From: Chloroherpeton thalassium
GTDB taxonomy: Bacteria > Bacteroidota > Ignavibacteria > Kapaibacteriales > UBA2268
Direction of reading: 5' to 3'
Assembly (NCBI GenBank): GCA_020722095.1
Contig: DYLM01000006.1
Span: 1 to 51,125 of the forward strand
Length of the DNA stretch: 51,125 nt
Shown: piece after piece, positions 1-9,652 of the stretch
How the letters are laid out: each line of letters opens with the position of its first letter
Position numbering within the stretch: position 1 is the first letter of the stretch
Translations under genes and position numbers: made by a program
The notes under the pieces: model-generated
What the model saw: the letters and a program-made list of their open reading frames with translations, nothing else
Told to the model about the DNA's origin: nothing
Databases searched by the model: none

Positions 1-21
1 GAACACAAAATAGAATAAATT

Positions 22-40
22 GACTTATGATGCAGCCTCT
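22..40. repeat. Terminal arm of MITE-like intergenic repeat (partial copy at window edge)
   Basis: GACTTATGATGCAGCCTCT matches the right arm of the complete element at 13674-13806 at 17 of 19 positions. The body of this copy would lie to the left of the window, so only this arm can be seen. Confidence 0.6.
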
Positions 41-56
41 GATAAATTTTCTTTTT

Positions 57-100
57 AACCTTCCGAAGGTTTCAAACCTTCGGAAGGTTTTTATTTTGTT
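57..100 (+). terminator. Perfect inverted repeat followed by a T-rich tract
   Basis: Two 16-base arms (57-72 and 74-89) are exact reverse complements around a single C, and a T-rich stretch follows on the plus strand. This fits a rho-independent terminator for a plus-strand gene left of the window. The minus-strand side has an A-rich flank, so it is a poor terminator for aconitase. Each arm is itself nearly palindromic (AACCTTC-C-GAAGGTT), so it may also be a REP-like repeat. Confidence 0.6.
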
Positions 101-111
101 TTTTATCATAT

Positions 112-154
112 CCTCCCCCTTTGTCCCCCTCAGTGAGGGGGATTTAGGGGGAGG
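112..154. repeat. G/C-run palindromic intergenic repeat
   Basis: CCTCCCCCT and CCCCCTC on the left pair perfectly with GAGGGGG and AGGGGGAGG on the right, with a 3-base loop and a 4/4 internal bulge. It is a strongly GC-rich island in an AT-rich intergenic region. Similar C/G-run palindromes occur at 43599-43615 and, less perfectly, near 49037-49060. Confidence 0.7.
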
Positions 155-196
155 CTTCAATTAAATATATATTCCTAATTCCCAGCAGCAAAAATA

Positions 197-2464
197 TTAT
201 GCTTGTTCTTTCATTTTGATTAGATTCAATGCAGAGCCTGCTTTGAACCATTCAATTTGCAAGTGATTATAAGTGTGATTTGCTAAAAATTCATCTGCAG
301 TGCCATCTTTATGATGCAATACAACTGTTAATGGCTTACCTTCGGTGAATTCAGTCAATCCAATAATATCAATAATATCATCTTCTTGCACTTTATTATA
401 ATCATCTTTATTTGCAAAAGTCAAGCCTAACATACCCTGTTTTTTCAAGTTTGTTTCGTGAATACGTGCAAATGATTTTACTAATATTACTTTTATTCCC
501 AAGAAACGAGGTTGCATAGCAGCGTGCTCGCGTGATGAACCTTCACCATAGTTTTCATCACCAACTACAACAGAGCTTATGCCTAATTTCTTATATTCAA
601 GCTGAACTTCCGGAACTCCACCATATTCACCAGTTAATTGATTTTTAACTGAATTTGGAGTATCATTAAAGAAGTTGATTGCACCAGTTAATGTATTTTG
701 AGCAATATTTTGCAAATGACCACGGAAACGCAACCAAGGACCCGCCATCGAAATATGGTCAGTTGTGCATTTGCCTTTTGCTTTCAATAATAATTTTAAT
801 CCCTTATAATCATTTCCGTCCCAAGCGGCAAATGGAGCCAATAATTGCAATCTCTCCGAATCAGGACTAACTGCAACTTGAACAGTAGAGCCGTCTATGG
901 CTGGTGCTTGGTAGCCTAAATCTTCAACAGCAAAGCCTCTTGGTGGCAATTCTTCACCAGTTGGTTCTGGGAATAGAATTTCTCTACCGTCAGCGGTCAT
1001 CACTTTGTCGGTTAATGGATTGAAATCCAATCTGCCCGAGAATGCCATTGCTGTCACTAATTCAGGAGAAGCAACAAAGGCGTGTGTATTTGGATTGCCA
1101 TCATTTCTCTTAGCAAAGTTACGGTTGAATGAAGTAACAATGGAGTTTGGCGTATTTTTTGGCATATTTGTTCTATCCCATTGACCAATACATTGACCAC
1201 AAGCATTAGCCAAAACTTGACCGCCAGCTTTTTCGAATAAATCAATAAAGCCATCGCGCTGAATAGTATAACGAATTTGCTCAGAACCAGGAGTAATATA
1301 GAAATCACCTTTCAATTTTATTCCATTATCCAAAGCAATTTTCACAATTGAAGCAGCACGCGAAATATCTTCATAAGATGAATTAGTACAAGAACCAATC
1401 AAGGCAGCAGAAACCTCTGGGGGCCAGTTGTTTTCTTTAATTGCAGGAGCAATTTCGCCAACAGCAAAAGCACGGTCAGGAGTGAAAGGTCCGTTTATGT
1501 GTGGTTTTAATTCAGAAAGATTAATTTCGATAACTTGATCGAAGTATTTCTCGGGATTTGCCCAAATTTCTGGATCATCAGTAAGATGTTCCTTTACTCC
1601 ATCAGCCAAGTCAGCAACTTCTGTTCTACCAGTTATACGTAAGTACTTACTAATTTTTTCATCATAAGTGAATAATGAATTAGTTGCTCCAATTTCAGCA
1701 CCCATATTACAAATAGTTGCTTTGCCTGTAGCGGAAATTGAATTTGCCCCTTCGCCAAAATATTCAACAATAAAGCCCGTTCCACCTTTAACAGTCAAAA
1801 TCCCCGCAACTTTTAAAATCACATCTTTTGCTGAAGTCCAACCGCTTAATTTGCCAGTTAATTTTACACCTAATAATTTTGGAAATTTCAATTCCCAAGG
1901 CATTCCTGCCATCACATCAACTGCATCTGCTCCACCAACACCAATAGAAACCATACCCAAGCCACCAGCATTAGGTGTGTGCGAGTCAGTTCCAATCATC
2001 ATTCCACCTGGGAAAGCGTAATTCTCAAGTACTACTTGGTGAATAATACCAGCGCCTGGTTTCCAGAAGCCAATACCGTATTTATTGGAAACGGAAGCAA
2101 GAAAATCATAAACTTCGCGATTTGTGATTTGAGCATCTGATAAATCAGCTTTTGCTCCGATTTTTGCTGTAATCAAGTGGTCGCAATGCACAGTGGAAGG
2201 CACTGCTACTTTGGATTTGCCTGCTTGCATAAATTGCAATAGTGCCATTTGAGCTGTTGCGTCCTGCATTGCTACTCTATCAGGGCGGAAATCTACATAA
2301 TCCACACCACGACCAAATTCTTTGGCAAATTCTTGCTCAAAAAGGTGGGTGTAGAGAATTTTTTCGGCATAAGTGAGTGGATGATTGATAACTTTGCGGA
2401 TTTTAGCAAGTTTATTAGGCAAACTTGCATAAAAAGACTTAATCATTTCGATATCGAAAACCAT
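197..2464 (-). CDS. acn: Aconitate hydratase (mitochondrial-type aconitase A)
   Basis: This enzyme interconverts citrate and isocitrate in the TCA cycle using a [4Fe-4S] cluster in the cytosol. The 755-residue product is full length for the mitochondrial-type family. The N-terminal part carries [19 protein letters not shown] and the substrate-region string [13 protein letters not shown]. Cluster cysteines are visible in SCTNSS (about residue 358) and CGQCIGQW (about residues 422 and 425). The C-terminal swivel domain has [15 protein letters not shown]. The start is an ATG at 2464, divergent from polA across a 107-base AT-rich gap. It is the last minus-strand gene before the left edge and appears monocistronic. 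Assignment to aconitase rather than a homologous isomerase (LeuC, homoaconitase) is secure from length and motif set. The cluster makes it a likely NO-sensitive enzyme, which is of interest given the NO locus at 10.9-17 kb, but no shared operator was seen upstream. Confidence 0.96.
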   Translation of the reverse strand: MVFDIEMIKSFYASLPNKLAKIRKVINHPLTYAEKILYTHLFEQEFAKEFGRGVDYVDFRPDRVAMQDATAQMALLQFMQAGKSKVAVPSTVHCDHLITAKIGAKADLSDAQITNREVYDFLASVSNKYGIGFWKPGAGIIHQVVLENYAFPGGMMIGTDSHTPNAGGLGMVSIGVGGADAVDVMAGMPWELKFPKLLGVKLTGKLSGWTSAKDVILKVAGILTVKGGTGFIVEYFGEGANSISATGKATICNMGAEIGATNSLFTYDEKISKYLRITGRTEVADLADGVKEHLTDDPEIWANPEKYFDQVIEINLSELKPHINGPFTPDRAFAVGEIAPAIKENNWPPEVSAALIGSCTNSSYEDISRAASIVKIALDNGIKLKGDFYITPGSEQIRYTIQRDGFIDLFEKAGGQVLANACGQCIGQWDRTNMPKNTPNSIVTSFNRNFAKRNDGNPNTHAFVASPELVTAMAFSGRLDFNPLTDKVMTADGREILFPEPTGEELPPRGFAVEDLGYQAPAIDGSTVQVAVSPDSERLQLLAPFAAWDGNDYKGLKLLLKAKGKCTTDHISMAGPWLRFRGHLQNIAQNTLTGAINFFNDTPNSVKNQLTGEYGGVPEVQLEYKKLGISSVVVGDENYGEGSSREHAAMQPRFLGIKVILVKSFARIHETNLKKQGMLGLTFANKDDYNKVQEDDIIDIIGLTEFTEGKPLTVVLHHKDGTADEFLANHTYNHLQIEWFKAGSALNLIKMKEQA

Positions 2465-2571
2465 AATAAATCCTTAATTTAGTTTTTTAAAAAATTGAAA
2501 ATTAATAAATGCAAATTAATTATTTTTATATTTATATTAATATTGTAATCAAAATAAATACAAATTGACTT

Positions 2572-5292
2572 ATGGAAAAATTATATCTTATAGATGGGAT
2601 GTCTTTAGTATTCAGAGCTTACCACGCATTGATAAAATCAGGGTTTCGTTCCCCCGAAGGAGTGCCAACGGGCGCAGTTTTTGGATTTACGAATATCATT
2701 ACAAATTTTTTGACCAAAGAAAATCCCAAAAATATTGCTGTGGCATTCGACACTCAAGCTCCCACATTCCGCAAGGAGAAATTTGATTTTTACAAAGCTA
2801 ATCGTGCTGAATTCCCCGAAGAATTAGAGCCACAAGTGCCTTTAATCAAAGAATTATTGGATTTATTTGGCATCGCCAGAATTGAAATGCAAGGATTTGA
2901 GGCAGATGATATTATCGGGACAATCGCCAAGGAATATTCTGCTAAAAATTATCAAGTTTATTGCATTACAAGTGATAAGGATTTCTATCAATTAATAAAT
3001 GATAATACCTTTATTTTGAAGCCCGCTGGATTTAAAGGAGACGATTTGGAATTGGTTTCTTATTCAGGTGTTTATGATAAATTCGGTGTTGCACCTAATC
3101 AAGTTATAGATGTATTGGCATTAATTGGCGATTCGGTTGATAATATCCCCGGAGTGAAAGGAATTGGGGATAAGACTGCAATTCCACTAATTCAGCAATT
3201 TGGTAATATCGAAAATATTTACGAAAATTTGGATAAAATTGAAAAACAGTCAGTTTTAAATAAACTTATTTCAGATAAAGAAAGTGCATTTATTTCGAAA
3301 GAATTAGCTACAATTGATACTAATGTAAAAATTGACTTTTCCCAAGATATGTTCGCCAAAAAAAGCCCAAAATATAAGGAATTAGATGTTTTTTTCAAAA
3401 AATTAGGTTTTACAAAAATTAGGGAATTTTGGAGAAAGCAAAACCCCGAATTACTAACCACAAAGACTGAAGACAAAATTGAAGATGCGACAGATTTTTC
3501 ATTAAAGTATGAAATATTAGAGCAAGATGACACAAAGAAAATTAGCAAATTAATTGAGCAGATAAAAATTGAAAAAGAATTGATTTTCTCATTTTATTCT
3601 GAAGAATATTCTAAATTTGAATCTAATATTATTAGTTTTGCTTTTTTACTAAATAATACTTGCTACATAATAAATTTCCCCAAAAAAGAACAATCGCAAA
3701 ATTCATTGTTTGGTTCGACTGATGTAAAATCTAATAATTCAGTTCGTAAGGACTTTCAGGTTTTTGCAACCGAAATACTAAATAACAAATCTATTAAAAA
3801 AATATCCTACAATATTAAGCAACAAATTAAGTTAGCCCACAGCCATAATTACACACTCATTGGTGATTATTTTGATATTATGCTTGCCTCGTATTTGATT
3901 AATCCCGATGATAATCATAGCTTTGAAGGATTAATTTTAAAGTATTGCAGCAATCAAAAATTGGAATTAAGTCAGCTTCAAAATCAAAATGAAAAAATTG
4001 CTTCAGAACTTACTTTAATTAAATCAATTTATTCAAAACAGAAGAATTTGATTGAACAAAATAAATTAACAATCTTGGCTGAAACTATTGAATTTCCGTT
4101 ATTAGAAATACTTTCTGCAATGGAAATTCAAGGAGTAAGGATTGATTTACAAGAATTATCTCATATTTCTACCGATTTAGGTAAAGAACTTGACAAGCTC
4201 ACAGACCAAATTTATTATTATTCGGGAGAAAAATTTAACATTGAATCCCCAAAGCAGTTGGGAGTTATTTTATTTGAAAAACTGAAATTACCACCCACTA
4301 AAAAAATTAAGAGTGGCTATAGCACTGATATTTCTGTGCTTACTGATTTATTAGATGCTCATCCGATTATTGAAAATTTAATTGAATACAGACAATTAAC
4401 TAAATTGAAAAATACTTATATTGATAGTCTGCCAAAGATGATTAATCCAAAAACTAAAAATATCCACACAAATTATCAGCAAACAGTTGCTGTAACGGGC
4501 AGACTTTCTTCGATTGACCCGAATTTGCAGAATATTCCAATCAGAACTGATAAAGGAAAAGAAGTGCGAAAAGCATTTGTCTCGTGTTTCAGAAATGGTT
4601 TGGTGATGAGTGCAGATTATTCACAAATCGAGTTGCGTATTATGGCATATTATAGCAAAGATGCTACATTGATGGAAGCATTCCAAAGCAATCAAGATGT
4701 GCATACTCTTACCGCAGCTAGATTGTTCGATAAGAAGTTAGAAGAAGTTGATAGTGAATCCCGCAGAGTTGCAAAGACTGTGAATTTTGGCATTATGTAT
4801 GGGCTGGGAGCATTTGGATTAGCACAAAGATTGAGAATACCACGCAATACAGCTGCAAAAATTATTGATAATTACTTTTATAAATATCCTGGGATAAAAA
4901 AGTACATTAGCGACACAATACAATTTGCTCGCGACAACGGTTATGTGGAAACATTGTTAAATAGAAGAAGATATTTTCCGCAAATCAATCATTCCAATAA
5001 TAACATCAAAACTGCAATGGAAAGAGCAGCAATCAATCATCCAATTCAAGGAACTGCCGCAGATATGATGAAATTAGGAATGATAAATGTTTATAAAGAA
5101 ATGATAAATCATAAGCTACAAAGCAAGATGATTTTGCAAGTTCACGATGAAATTGTTATTGATTTAATCCCAGATGAGGAGCAAATAGTTCGTGAAATTT
5201 TAGAAAAAGAAATGATTAATGCACTTGTTTTGGAAAATGTGCCAATAAAAGTAGAAATTGGCATTGGCAAAAATTGGTTAGAAGCACATTAA
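2572..5292 (+). CDS. polA: DNA polymerase I
   Basis: This is the family A polymerase for Okazaki fragment maturation and repair synthesis. The 906 residues show three regions: an N-terminal 5'-3' exonuclease/flap domain (1 to about 300, with FEADDIIGT and GDSVDNIPGVKGIGDKTA), a degenerate 3'-5' exonuclease-like domain (about 315-500), and the polymerase domain. Polymerase motifs are motif A SADYSQIELR (about 680), the O-helix RRVAKTVNFGIMYG (about 731) and motif C QVHDEIV (about 856). The usual DxE metal-binding motif of the proofreading domain is replaced by FSFYSEEY near residue 338. The later conserved aspartates are also not recognisable (SYNIKQQIK near 411, IYSKQKNLIEQN near 487), so proofreading is probably absent. 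The start is an ATG at 2572, divergent from aconitase. The gene is followed by a 323-base gap with little content. Confidence 0.96.
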   Translation: MEKLYLIDGMSLVFRAYHALIKSGFRSPEGVPTGAVFGFTNIITNFLTKENPKNIAVAFDTQAPTFRKEKFDFYKANRAEFPEELEPQVPLIKELLDLFGIARIEMQGFEADDIIGTIAKEYSAKNYQVYCITSDKDFYQLINDNTFILKPAGFKGDDLELVSYSGVYDKFGVAPNQVIDVLALIGDSVDNIPGVKGIGDKTAIPLIQQFGNIENIYENLDKIEKQSVLNKLISDKESAFISKELATIDTNVKIDFSQDMFAKKSPKYKELDVFFKKLGFTKIREFWRKQNPELLTTKTEDKIEDATDFSLKYEILEQDDTKKISKLIEQIKIEKELIFSFYSEEYSKFESNIISFAFLLNNTCYIINFPKKEQSQNSLFGSTDVKSNNSVRKDFQVFATEILNNKSIKKISYNIKQQIKLAHSHNYTLIGDYFDIMLASYLINPDDNHSFEGLILKYCSNQKLELSQLQNQNEKIASELTLIKSIYSKQKNLIEQNKLTILAETIEFPLLEILSAMEIQGVRIDLQELSHISTDLGKELDKLTDQIYYYSGEKFNIESPKQLGVILFEKLKLPPTKKIKSGYSTDISVLTDLLDAHPIIENLIEYRQLTKLKNTYIDSLPKMINPKTKNIHTNYQQTVAVTGRLSSIDPNLQNIPIRTDKGKEVRKAFVSCFRNGLVMSADYSQIELRIMAYYSKDATLMEAFQSNQDVHTLTAARLFDKKLEEVDSESRRVAKTVNFGIMYGLGAFGLAQRLRIPRNTAAKIIDNYFYKYPGIKKYISDTIQFARDNGYVETLLNRRRYFPQINHSNNNIKTAMERAAINHPIQGTAADMMKLGMINVYKEMINHKLQSKMILQVHDEIVIDLIPDEEQIVREILEKEMINALVLENVPIKVEIGIGKNWLEAH

Positions 5293-5463
5293 TTTTTTGT
5301 TTATTGCAATAAAGTGAAAATTTATACAAAAAATTTACTCACAAAGCCAAAATATTGCATAAAATTATCAAATCTATTTATGAATTTTATTTTTTATTTT
5401 TAAAAATTATAATTATGATAAATTTAAAATAAACTCAATTAGCACTAAAACATCTTTGAATTA

Positions 5464-5583
5464 TTATGATGAAATCATATTCAGGATAGTTAAATTAATT
5501 ATTCCCGGTGGTAAAGCAAGTACAATACCCGAAATAATACCTGTTGATATAGTTATAATTGTAGCGTCCAAAAGCCACTTTTT
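5464..5583 (-). pseudogene. Possible remnant of a multi-pass membrane exporter (LysE-like string)
   Basis: Within the 323-base gap between polA and cdsA, the minus strand has an open stretch of 39 codons with no start codon. It is bounded by stops and encodes a hydrophobic segment containing GIVLALPPGIINLTIL. The small-residue/PPG/NL pattern resembles the first membrane helix of LysE/RhtB exporters. It is too short to be functional and could be chance. The rest of 5293-5615 is AT-rich with no gene or clear signal. Confidence 0.25.
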
Positions 5584-5615
5584 TTATAATTGTAAATACT
5601 AATATTTAAAATTGT

Positions 5616-6479
5616 TTATTCAATAAATGAAGTTAGCAATAAAATAAGTAGAATAATTGGTGCAGTAAACATAATGCTATCCATTCTATCCAAAATCCCG
5701 CCGTGTGCTGACAATAAATTTGAACTATCCTTTATGTTTGCCTCTCGCTTAAAACTTGATTCAATAAAATCACCAACTTGACTTAAAACCGAAATAGTAA
5801 AAATTAATAAAACTAAAATTATATTATGGAAATACAATCCCACAATTTGCAATCCAAAGTAAAAGGTAAGAGCAGCACCAATCATTCCAGCAATGCCACC
5901 TTCCCAGCTTTTTTGGGGGCTGATTGATGGAGCAATTTTATGTTTTCCAAATCTTTTACCGATAAAATATGCCATTGAATCGCCCACCCAAATAGATGCA
6001 AAATAAATTAGCATAAAATATCCAGCAAGGTTCTCAGGGATTATTCTTGCGTCATTATTTCTGATAAAAAAAAGCGAGACAAATGGAATACTAACAAAAA
6101 ACAAACTACCAGATAAAGTCAATATCGTATTAAGTTTGTTATCTTTGATAAAAAATATTATTAATAACAAAATAATAAAATAGTAAAATGGAATTAAAAA
6201 CGAAGAATAAAGAAATGCAAAACTGAAATCAATTAATTTAGGAAAATCAGTGACAAAAAGTAGCCAAGGAATAATAAATAATGAATTAGCAATTGCAATA
6301 AATTGTGTATTTGTAGTATTTTCATTTGGTTTTGCAAGTTTAGCAAATTCCAAAGTCGCTAAATAATTTAGAATAACAATTGCAAATAACAAATAATAAC
6401 TACCAAGCAAAATTAGTACAACTGCAACAGGTATTCCAAGTAATGCTACAAGCACCCTTTTTTGTAATTCAGAGCTCAT
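5616..6479 (-). CDS. cdsA: Phosphatidate cytidylyltransferase
   Basis: This integral membrane enzyme makes CDP-diacylglycerol from phosphatidate and CTP, the branch point of phospholipid synthesis. About eight hydrophobic segments are visible. The C-terminal half has the family signature: SPQKSWEGGIAG followed by SAHGGILDRMDSIMFTAP, the conserved GxxDRxDS region. Reading can extend upstream to a TTG at 6491. I prefer the ATG at 6479 (287 residues, MSSELQKR) because GAGG lies about seven bases before it. It sits 16 bases downstream of the thiamine pyrophosphokinase gene and is the last gene of the tamA-like/thiN/cdsA set. Length and signature are normal for the family. Confidence 0.95.
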   Translation of the reverse strand: MSSELQKRVLVALLGIPVAVVLILLGSYYLLFAIVILNYLATLEFAKLAKPNENTTNTQFIAIANSLFIIPWLLFVTDFPKLIDFSFAFLYSSFLIPFYYFIILLLIIFFIKDNKLNTILTLSGSLFFVSIPFVSLFFIRNNDARIIPENLAGYFMLIYFASIWVGDSMAYFIGKRFGKHKIAPSISPQKSWEGGIAGMIGAALTFYFGLQIVGLYFHNIILVLLIFTISVLSQVGDFIESSFKREANIKDSSNLLSAHGGILDRMDSIMFTAPIILLILLLTSFIE

Positions 6480-6495
6480 TTTAAACCTCAAATTT

Positions 6496-7194
6496 TTATA
6501 TACTTATCAAATTATTTTTCAATATTTTAGGAAATCGTGAATCTACAAACACAAATAATTCTCCTTGATGAATATCAATAATGCAATATTTATCCAAAGT
6601 TCTGTTTCTTGCACCTTCTCGCACACCTAATTCTAATATTTCATTATGCAAATTCCATTGCAAATTATTGGTTGATAATTTTGCTAAACCTTTTGGAATT
6701 AACGAAATTATCTCATCTTTCTCTAATGCAATCTTGGCAGATTTATCCAAACAAAAGCCATAACGATATTTATCAAAAACCAGAATATTTGCTAATTTGG
6801 AGAACTTACTAAGTACGCTCCAATTATTTAAAGAATGCTCGTATTCACCGCCGTGAATGCCAAATACAAGTATGTTTTGCATATTATTTGCAAGTGCATA
6901 TCTTATAGTTTTCTCAAAATCATTTGTTTCTTGTTCGGGTAAATGAATAAGTTTATCTTTTGGGAAATCGTCATAATAAATACTACTATTAAAAGAATCC
7001 AAATCGCCAATTATATAATCAGGTTCAATATTATGTTCAAGCAAATAAATAGCCGCACCATCTGCAGCCAGAATTGGCACATCTTTTAATTGTTTGATTA
7101 TTGATATTTCAGGAATTAATGTGTTTAAACAAATAATAGCATCAAATTTGCCATCTATAAATGATATTTCTTGTATATTTATTTTATCTTTCAT
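6496..7194 (-). CDS. thiN: Thiamine pyrophosphokinase
   Basis: This cytosolic enzyme transfers pyrophosphate from ATP to thiamine to make thiamine diphosphate. The 232 residues show the N-terminal catalytic domain with ADGAAIYLLEHNIEPDYIIGDLDSF, where the metal-binding acidic residues sit in the GDLDS pattern. This is followed by PEQETNDFEKTIRYAL, the D/E-x-x-TDxxK-like signature, and FGIHGGEYEHSLNN. The C-terminal part is the thiamine-binding beta region. The ATG at 7194 lies 11 bases after the stop of the outer-membrane gene, suggesting co-transcription. No TPP riboswitch is visible upstream. The family assignment is firm; the gene symbol follows Bacillus usage. Confidence 0.9.
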   Translation of the reverse strand: MKDKINIQEISFIDGKFDAIICLNTLIPEISIIKQLKDVPILAADGAAIYLLEHNIEPDYIIGDLDSFNSSIYYDDFPKDKLIHLPEQETNDFEKTIRYALANNMQNILVFGIHGGEYEHSLNNWSVLSKFSKLANILVFDKYRYGFCLDKSAKIALEKDEIISLIPKGLAKLSTNNLQWNLHNEILELGVREGARNRTLDKYCIIDIHQGELFVFVDSRFPKILKNNLISI

Positions 7195-7205
7195 CGCTAA
7201 ATCAA

Positions 7206-9473
7206 TTAAAATGAATGACCTAAGCCAAAGTTAAACGAGACTGAACCAAAGGGTTTTAACTTGCCCATTGGATCGTAAACTGGTGTTGCTAAATCAAATC
7301 GCACCGGACCAATTGGAGTCTCGTAACGCAAACCAACGCCTGTTCCAACTGCTAATTTGGTAATATAATCTGTGGCTTTTACTTGAATATCTTCATTATC
7401 CAAAAACCAGTGAAAAGCATTTCCAAAATCTAAAAATAATGTTGTTTTCAAACTCTCCACAATGCCTTTCATTGCTTTATTCAATCCACGCGGTTTGGCA
7501 AATCCGAACCTTAGCTCGGCGCTGCCTTCTACAAGAACACCATTTCCAATGAAATTCTGTAAAAATCTGTATGTGTTTTCGCTACCACCAACGCTATCAT
7601 AAGTATACTTTGTATATCTCAAGGTTCGAGGTGCCCAAGCACGAACACTATTTGCTCCGCCCGCAAAAAACTGCCTATCAATTGGCACATAACTATTGCC
7701 CTTTTCGAGCAATCCAATAGCACCGAACTTACCTTTCAAGGCAAGAGTTGTTGTGGGAGTGACTTTGACGAATTTATAATGAGTAAGCTGAAATCTTAAA
7801 AAGCGAGCTAATCCCGAAATTGAAGAATGGAAAAATAATGGATTCCAACCATCAAGCCCAACAAAAGTAAAATAACCACGAGTAGGCGAAAATGGATTAT
7901 TCCGCGAATCGCCCGTTAGTGAAAATCCAATAATATTCGAAGTATAGAAATGGAACACAGGCTGTTTTAAGTATGTATTTAAGTCAGAATATTGGATAAA
8001 TGCTTGTAAAATATTATTCGTATCAGTTGAATTAGAGGCATAGGAAAAAGCCTTTTCCAAAGCTGTCTCGAAATTCAATGGATTTTCCCTTAAAAATTGC
8101 AAATCAATACTTCCACGATTGAAATATGTAATTTTAGGAAACTTTATAATAAATGAAACTGGCACATTAAAAGTTGCAATCGTAAAGTAATTGTTCATTG
8201 ACCTTAACGAATATGTCAAACTTGTAAGCAAAGAAATTCTGCTATTATCAATCGTCCAAAGAAGTGGTTGATTGAATTTAAAACCAAGTTGAGTTTCGTA
8301 TTCGTAATTTCCTGTCATTATTGTAGTGGAAATATCTTTAAGATAAATGTTAGCAAAAGGAGAAAATTCCTGAGCCACATTTAGGAAATTTCGATGGCGA
8401 TAGTTCAATTCCACACCAAAATTAACCAAATTGTCGATTCGTGTTTGATTGAGTGAGAAACCAACTCCGTATTCTTGTTGCTTGCGATAAGATAAAAATA
8501 CTACAAAATTAAGTGTGGAGTCGGTTTGTGGAGCAAAACGTGAAGTTGTATCTATTGCGACAATATCAAATAATCCCAGCGACAAAAAGGCATCTTTTGT
8601 TTGGTTGATTTTATTGAGGCTTACCCACTCGCCTGTTTTAAATTGCATTTGCTCTGTTTTAAGTCCTATGCTAACAATTGGTTGATTGTTTGTGCTATCG
8701 ATGTAATCTATGTCTCCAACCTTAAATCTTTGTAATGAATGAAATTGCACTTCTATAACATCGATTGAATTAATAGTATCGTTTTGGACTGATGGAGTTG
8801 AATATTCAGCATAAAAATATCCATTATTCCTTAAATAATTCTGAATGGTAGAAAAATCAACAGAAAGTCTTGCTTCATCAAAATAATCACCTTTTTTCAC
8901 CTTTTTTCTGTTCTCAATTTGTTGTAAGATTTCTTTAGGTAATAATTCAAAGCCATAGTAAATCACAGAATCTATTCTGAATCTATTACCAGAATTTATC
9001 TCGAACTCCAATATATTTTCTTTTTTGTATGGATTTGGATAAAACTTGTAATTTACTATTGCTTGGTGATAACCATTTATTTGATAGAAATTTCGTATTG
9101 ATTCTACATCATTAGATGCTGTGTTTTTATCAAATATTGTTGAATTATCGTGCAAATCAGTTAAACCAATTTGAAATTCCTTCATTAGAAATTTGGGGGT
9201 AGATGTATTCTTTTCAAATTGGGAATACATCGCTGAGAAGAATCGATATGGAAAATTGCTTTCTGTTGGTTGCGACACAATTAAATCGGGCAAGTTTTGA
9301 ATAAGTTGCGAACTTGTATCAATAAAAATAATTTTGTTAATTTCAAAAATATCTGGATTAATTAAAGAAGGATATAAATTTTTAGAAATCAAATTTCCTT
9401 GACTTTTTAAATTCAAAAAAGACAAAAGGAAAATAAATAAACCCAAAAATAATATGTTAAATGTTCTAACCAA
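7206..9473 (-). CDS. Omp85-family outer-membrane assembly protein (TamA/BamA-like, surface antigen D15)
   Basis: The product is a predicted outer-membrane beta-barrel with periplasmic POTRA domains, the architecture that inserts or exports proteins at the outer membrane. The N-terminus is a hydrophobic signal segment (residues 2-25). POTRA-like units follow, with FEINSGNRFRIDSVIYYGF and the FSTIQNYLRNNGYFYAEYS helix-strand pattern. The C-terminal half is a barrel with QFFAGGANSVRAWAPRTL, equivalent to the family's L6 VRGF-type motif, and it ends in an aromatic residue (FGLGHSF), as is usual for outer-membrane barrels. At 755 residues it is closer to TamA than to a five-POTRA BamA. The start must be the TTG at 9473: an in-frame stop lies three codons upstream and a later start would remove the signal peptide. 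A promoter lies at 9511-9540. It is the first gene of the set with thiN and cdsA. Confidence 0.88.
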   Translation of the reverse strand: MVRTFNILFLGLFIFLLSFLNLKSQGNLISKNLYPSLINPDIFEINKIIFIDTSSQLIQNLPDLIVSQPTESNFPYRFFSAMYSQFEKNTSTPKFLMKEFQIGLTDLHDNSTIFDKNTASNDVESIRNFYQINGYHQAIVNYKFYPNPYKKENILEFEINSGNRFRIDSVIYYGFELLPKEILQQIENRKKVKKGDYFDEARLSVDFSTIQNYLRNNGYFYAEYSTPSVQNDTINSIDVIEVQFHSLQRFKVGDIDYIDSTNNQPIVSIGLKTEQMQFKTGEWVSLNKINQTKDAFLSLGLFDIVAIDTTSRFAPQTDSTLNFVVFLSYRKQQEYGVGFSLNQTRIDNLVNFGVELNYRHRNFLNVAQEFSPFANIYLKDISTTIMTGNYEYETQLGFKFNQPLLWTIDNSRISLLTSLTYSLRSMNNYFTIATFNVPVSFIIKFPKITYFNRGSIDLQFLRENPLNFETALEKAFSYASNSTDTNNILQAFIQYSDLNTYLKQPVFHFYTSNIIGFSLTGDSRNNPFSPTRGYFTFVGLDGWNPLFFHSSISGLARFLRFQLTHYKFVKVTPTTTLALKGKFGAIGLLEKGNSYVPIDRQFFAGGANSVRAWAPRTLRYTKYTYDSVGGSENTYRFLQNFIGNGVLVEGSAELRFGFAKPRGLNKAMKGIVESLKTTLFLDFGNAFHWFLDNEDIQVKATDYITKLAVGTGVGLRYETPIGPVRFDLATPVYDPMGKLKPFGSVSFNFGLGHSF

Positions 9474-9510
9474 AAATTCTAATAATCTACAAATAAAAAA
9501 TTCAAAAAAA

Positions 9511-9540
9511 CAAATTTATCAAAAAGTTATTTATTATCAA
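9511..9540 (-). promoter_or_regulatory. Bacteroidota-type promoter for the tamA-like/thiN/cdsA set
   Basis: On the minus strand TTG (9540-9538), a 19-base spacer and TAAATTTG (9518-9511) match the Bacteroidota primary sigma pattern TTG-N19-TAnnTTTG exactly. Transcription would start about 30 bases before the TTG start codon at 9473. Confidence 0.6.
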
Positions 9541-9652
9541 GAAAAATTCAACTAATTATTTTTAATAGTTATTATTTCTTTTACAAAATAATAAAAAAAA
9601 TAAAATTTCTAATCAATTTTTTGTAAATTGTATTTTCTAATATTTTAAATTA

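Noticed and set aside
1668-2021. Open frame antisense to aconitase (117 residues, plus strand)
   Set aside because: It lies wholly inside the strongly supported aconitase gene, has no ribosome-binding site and no recognisable motif. It is a shadow of the real frame.
6480-6491. Upstream TTG start for cdsA
   Set aside because: The ATG at 6479 has a better-placed GAGG; the longer form adds only four residues.
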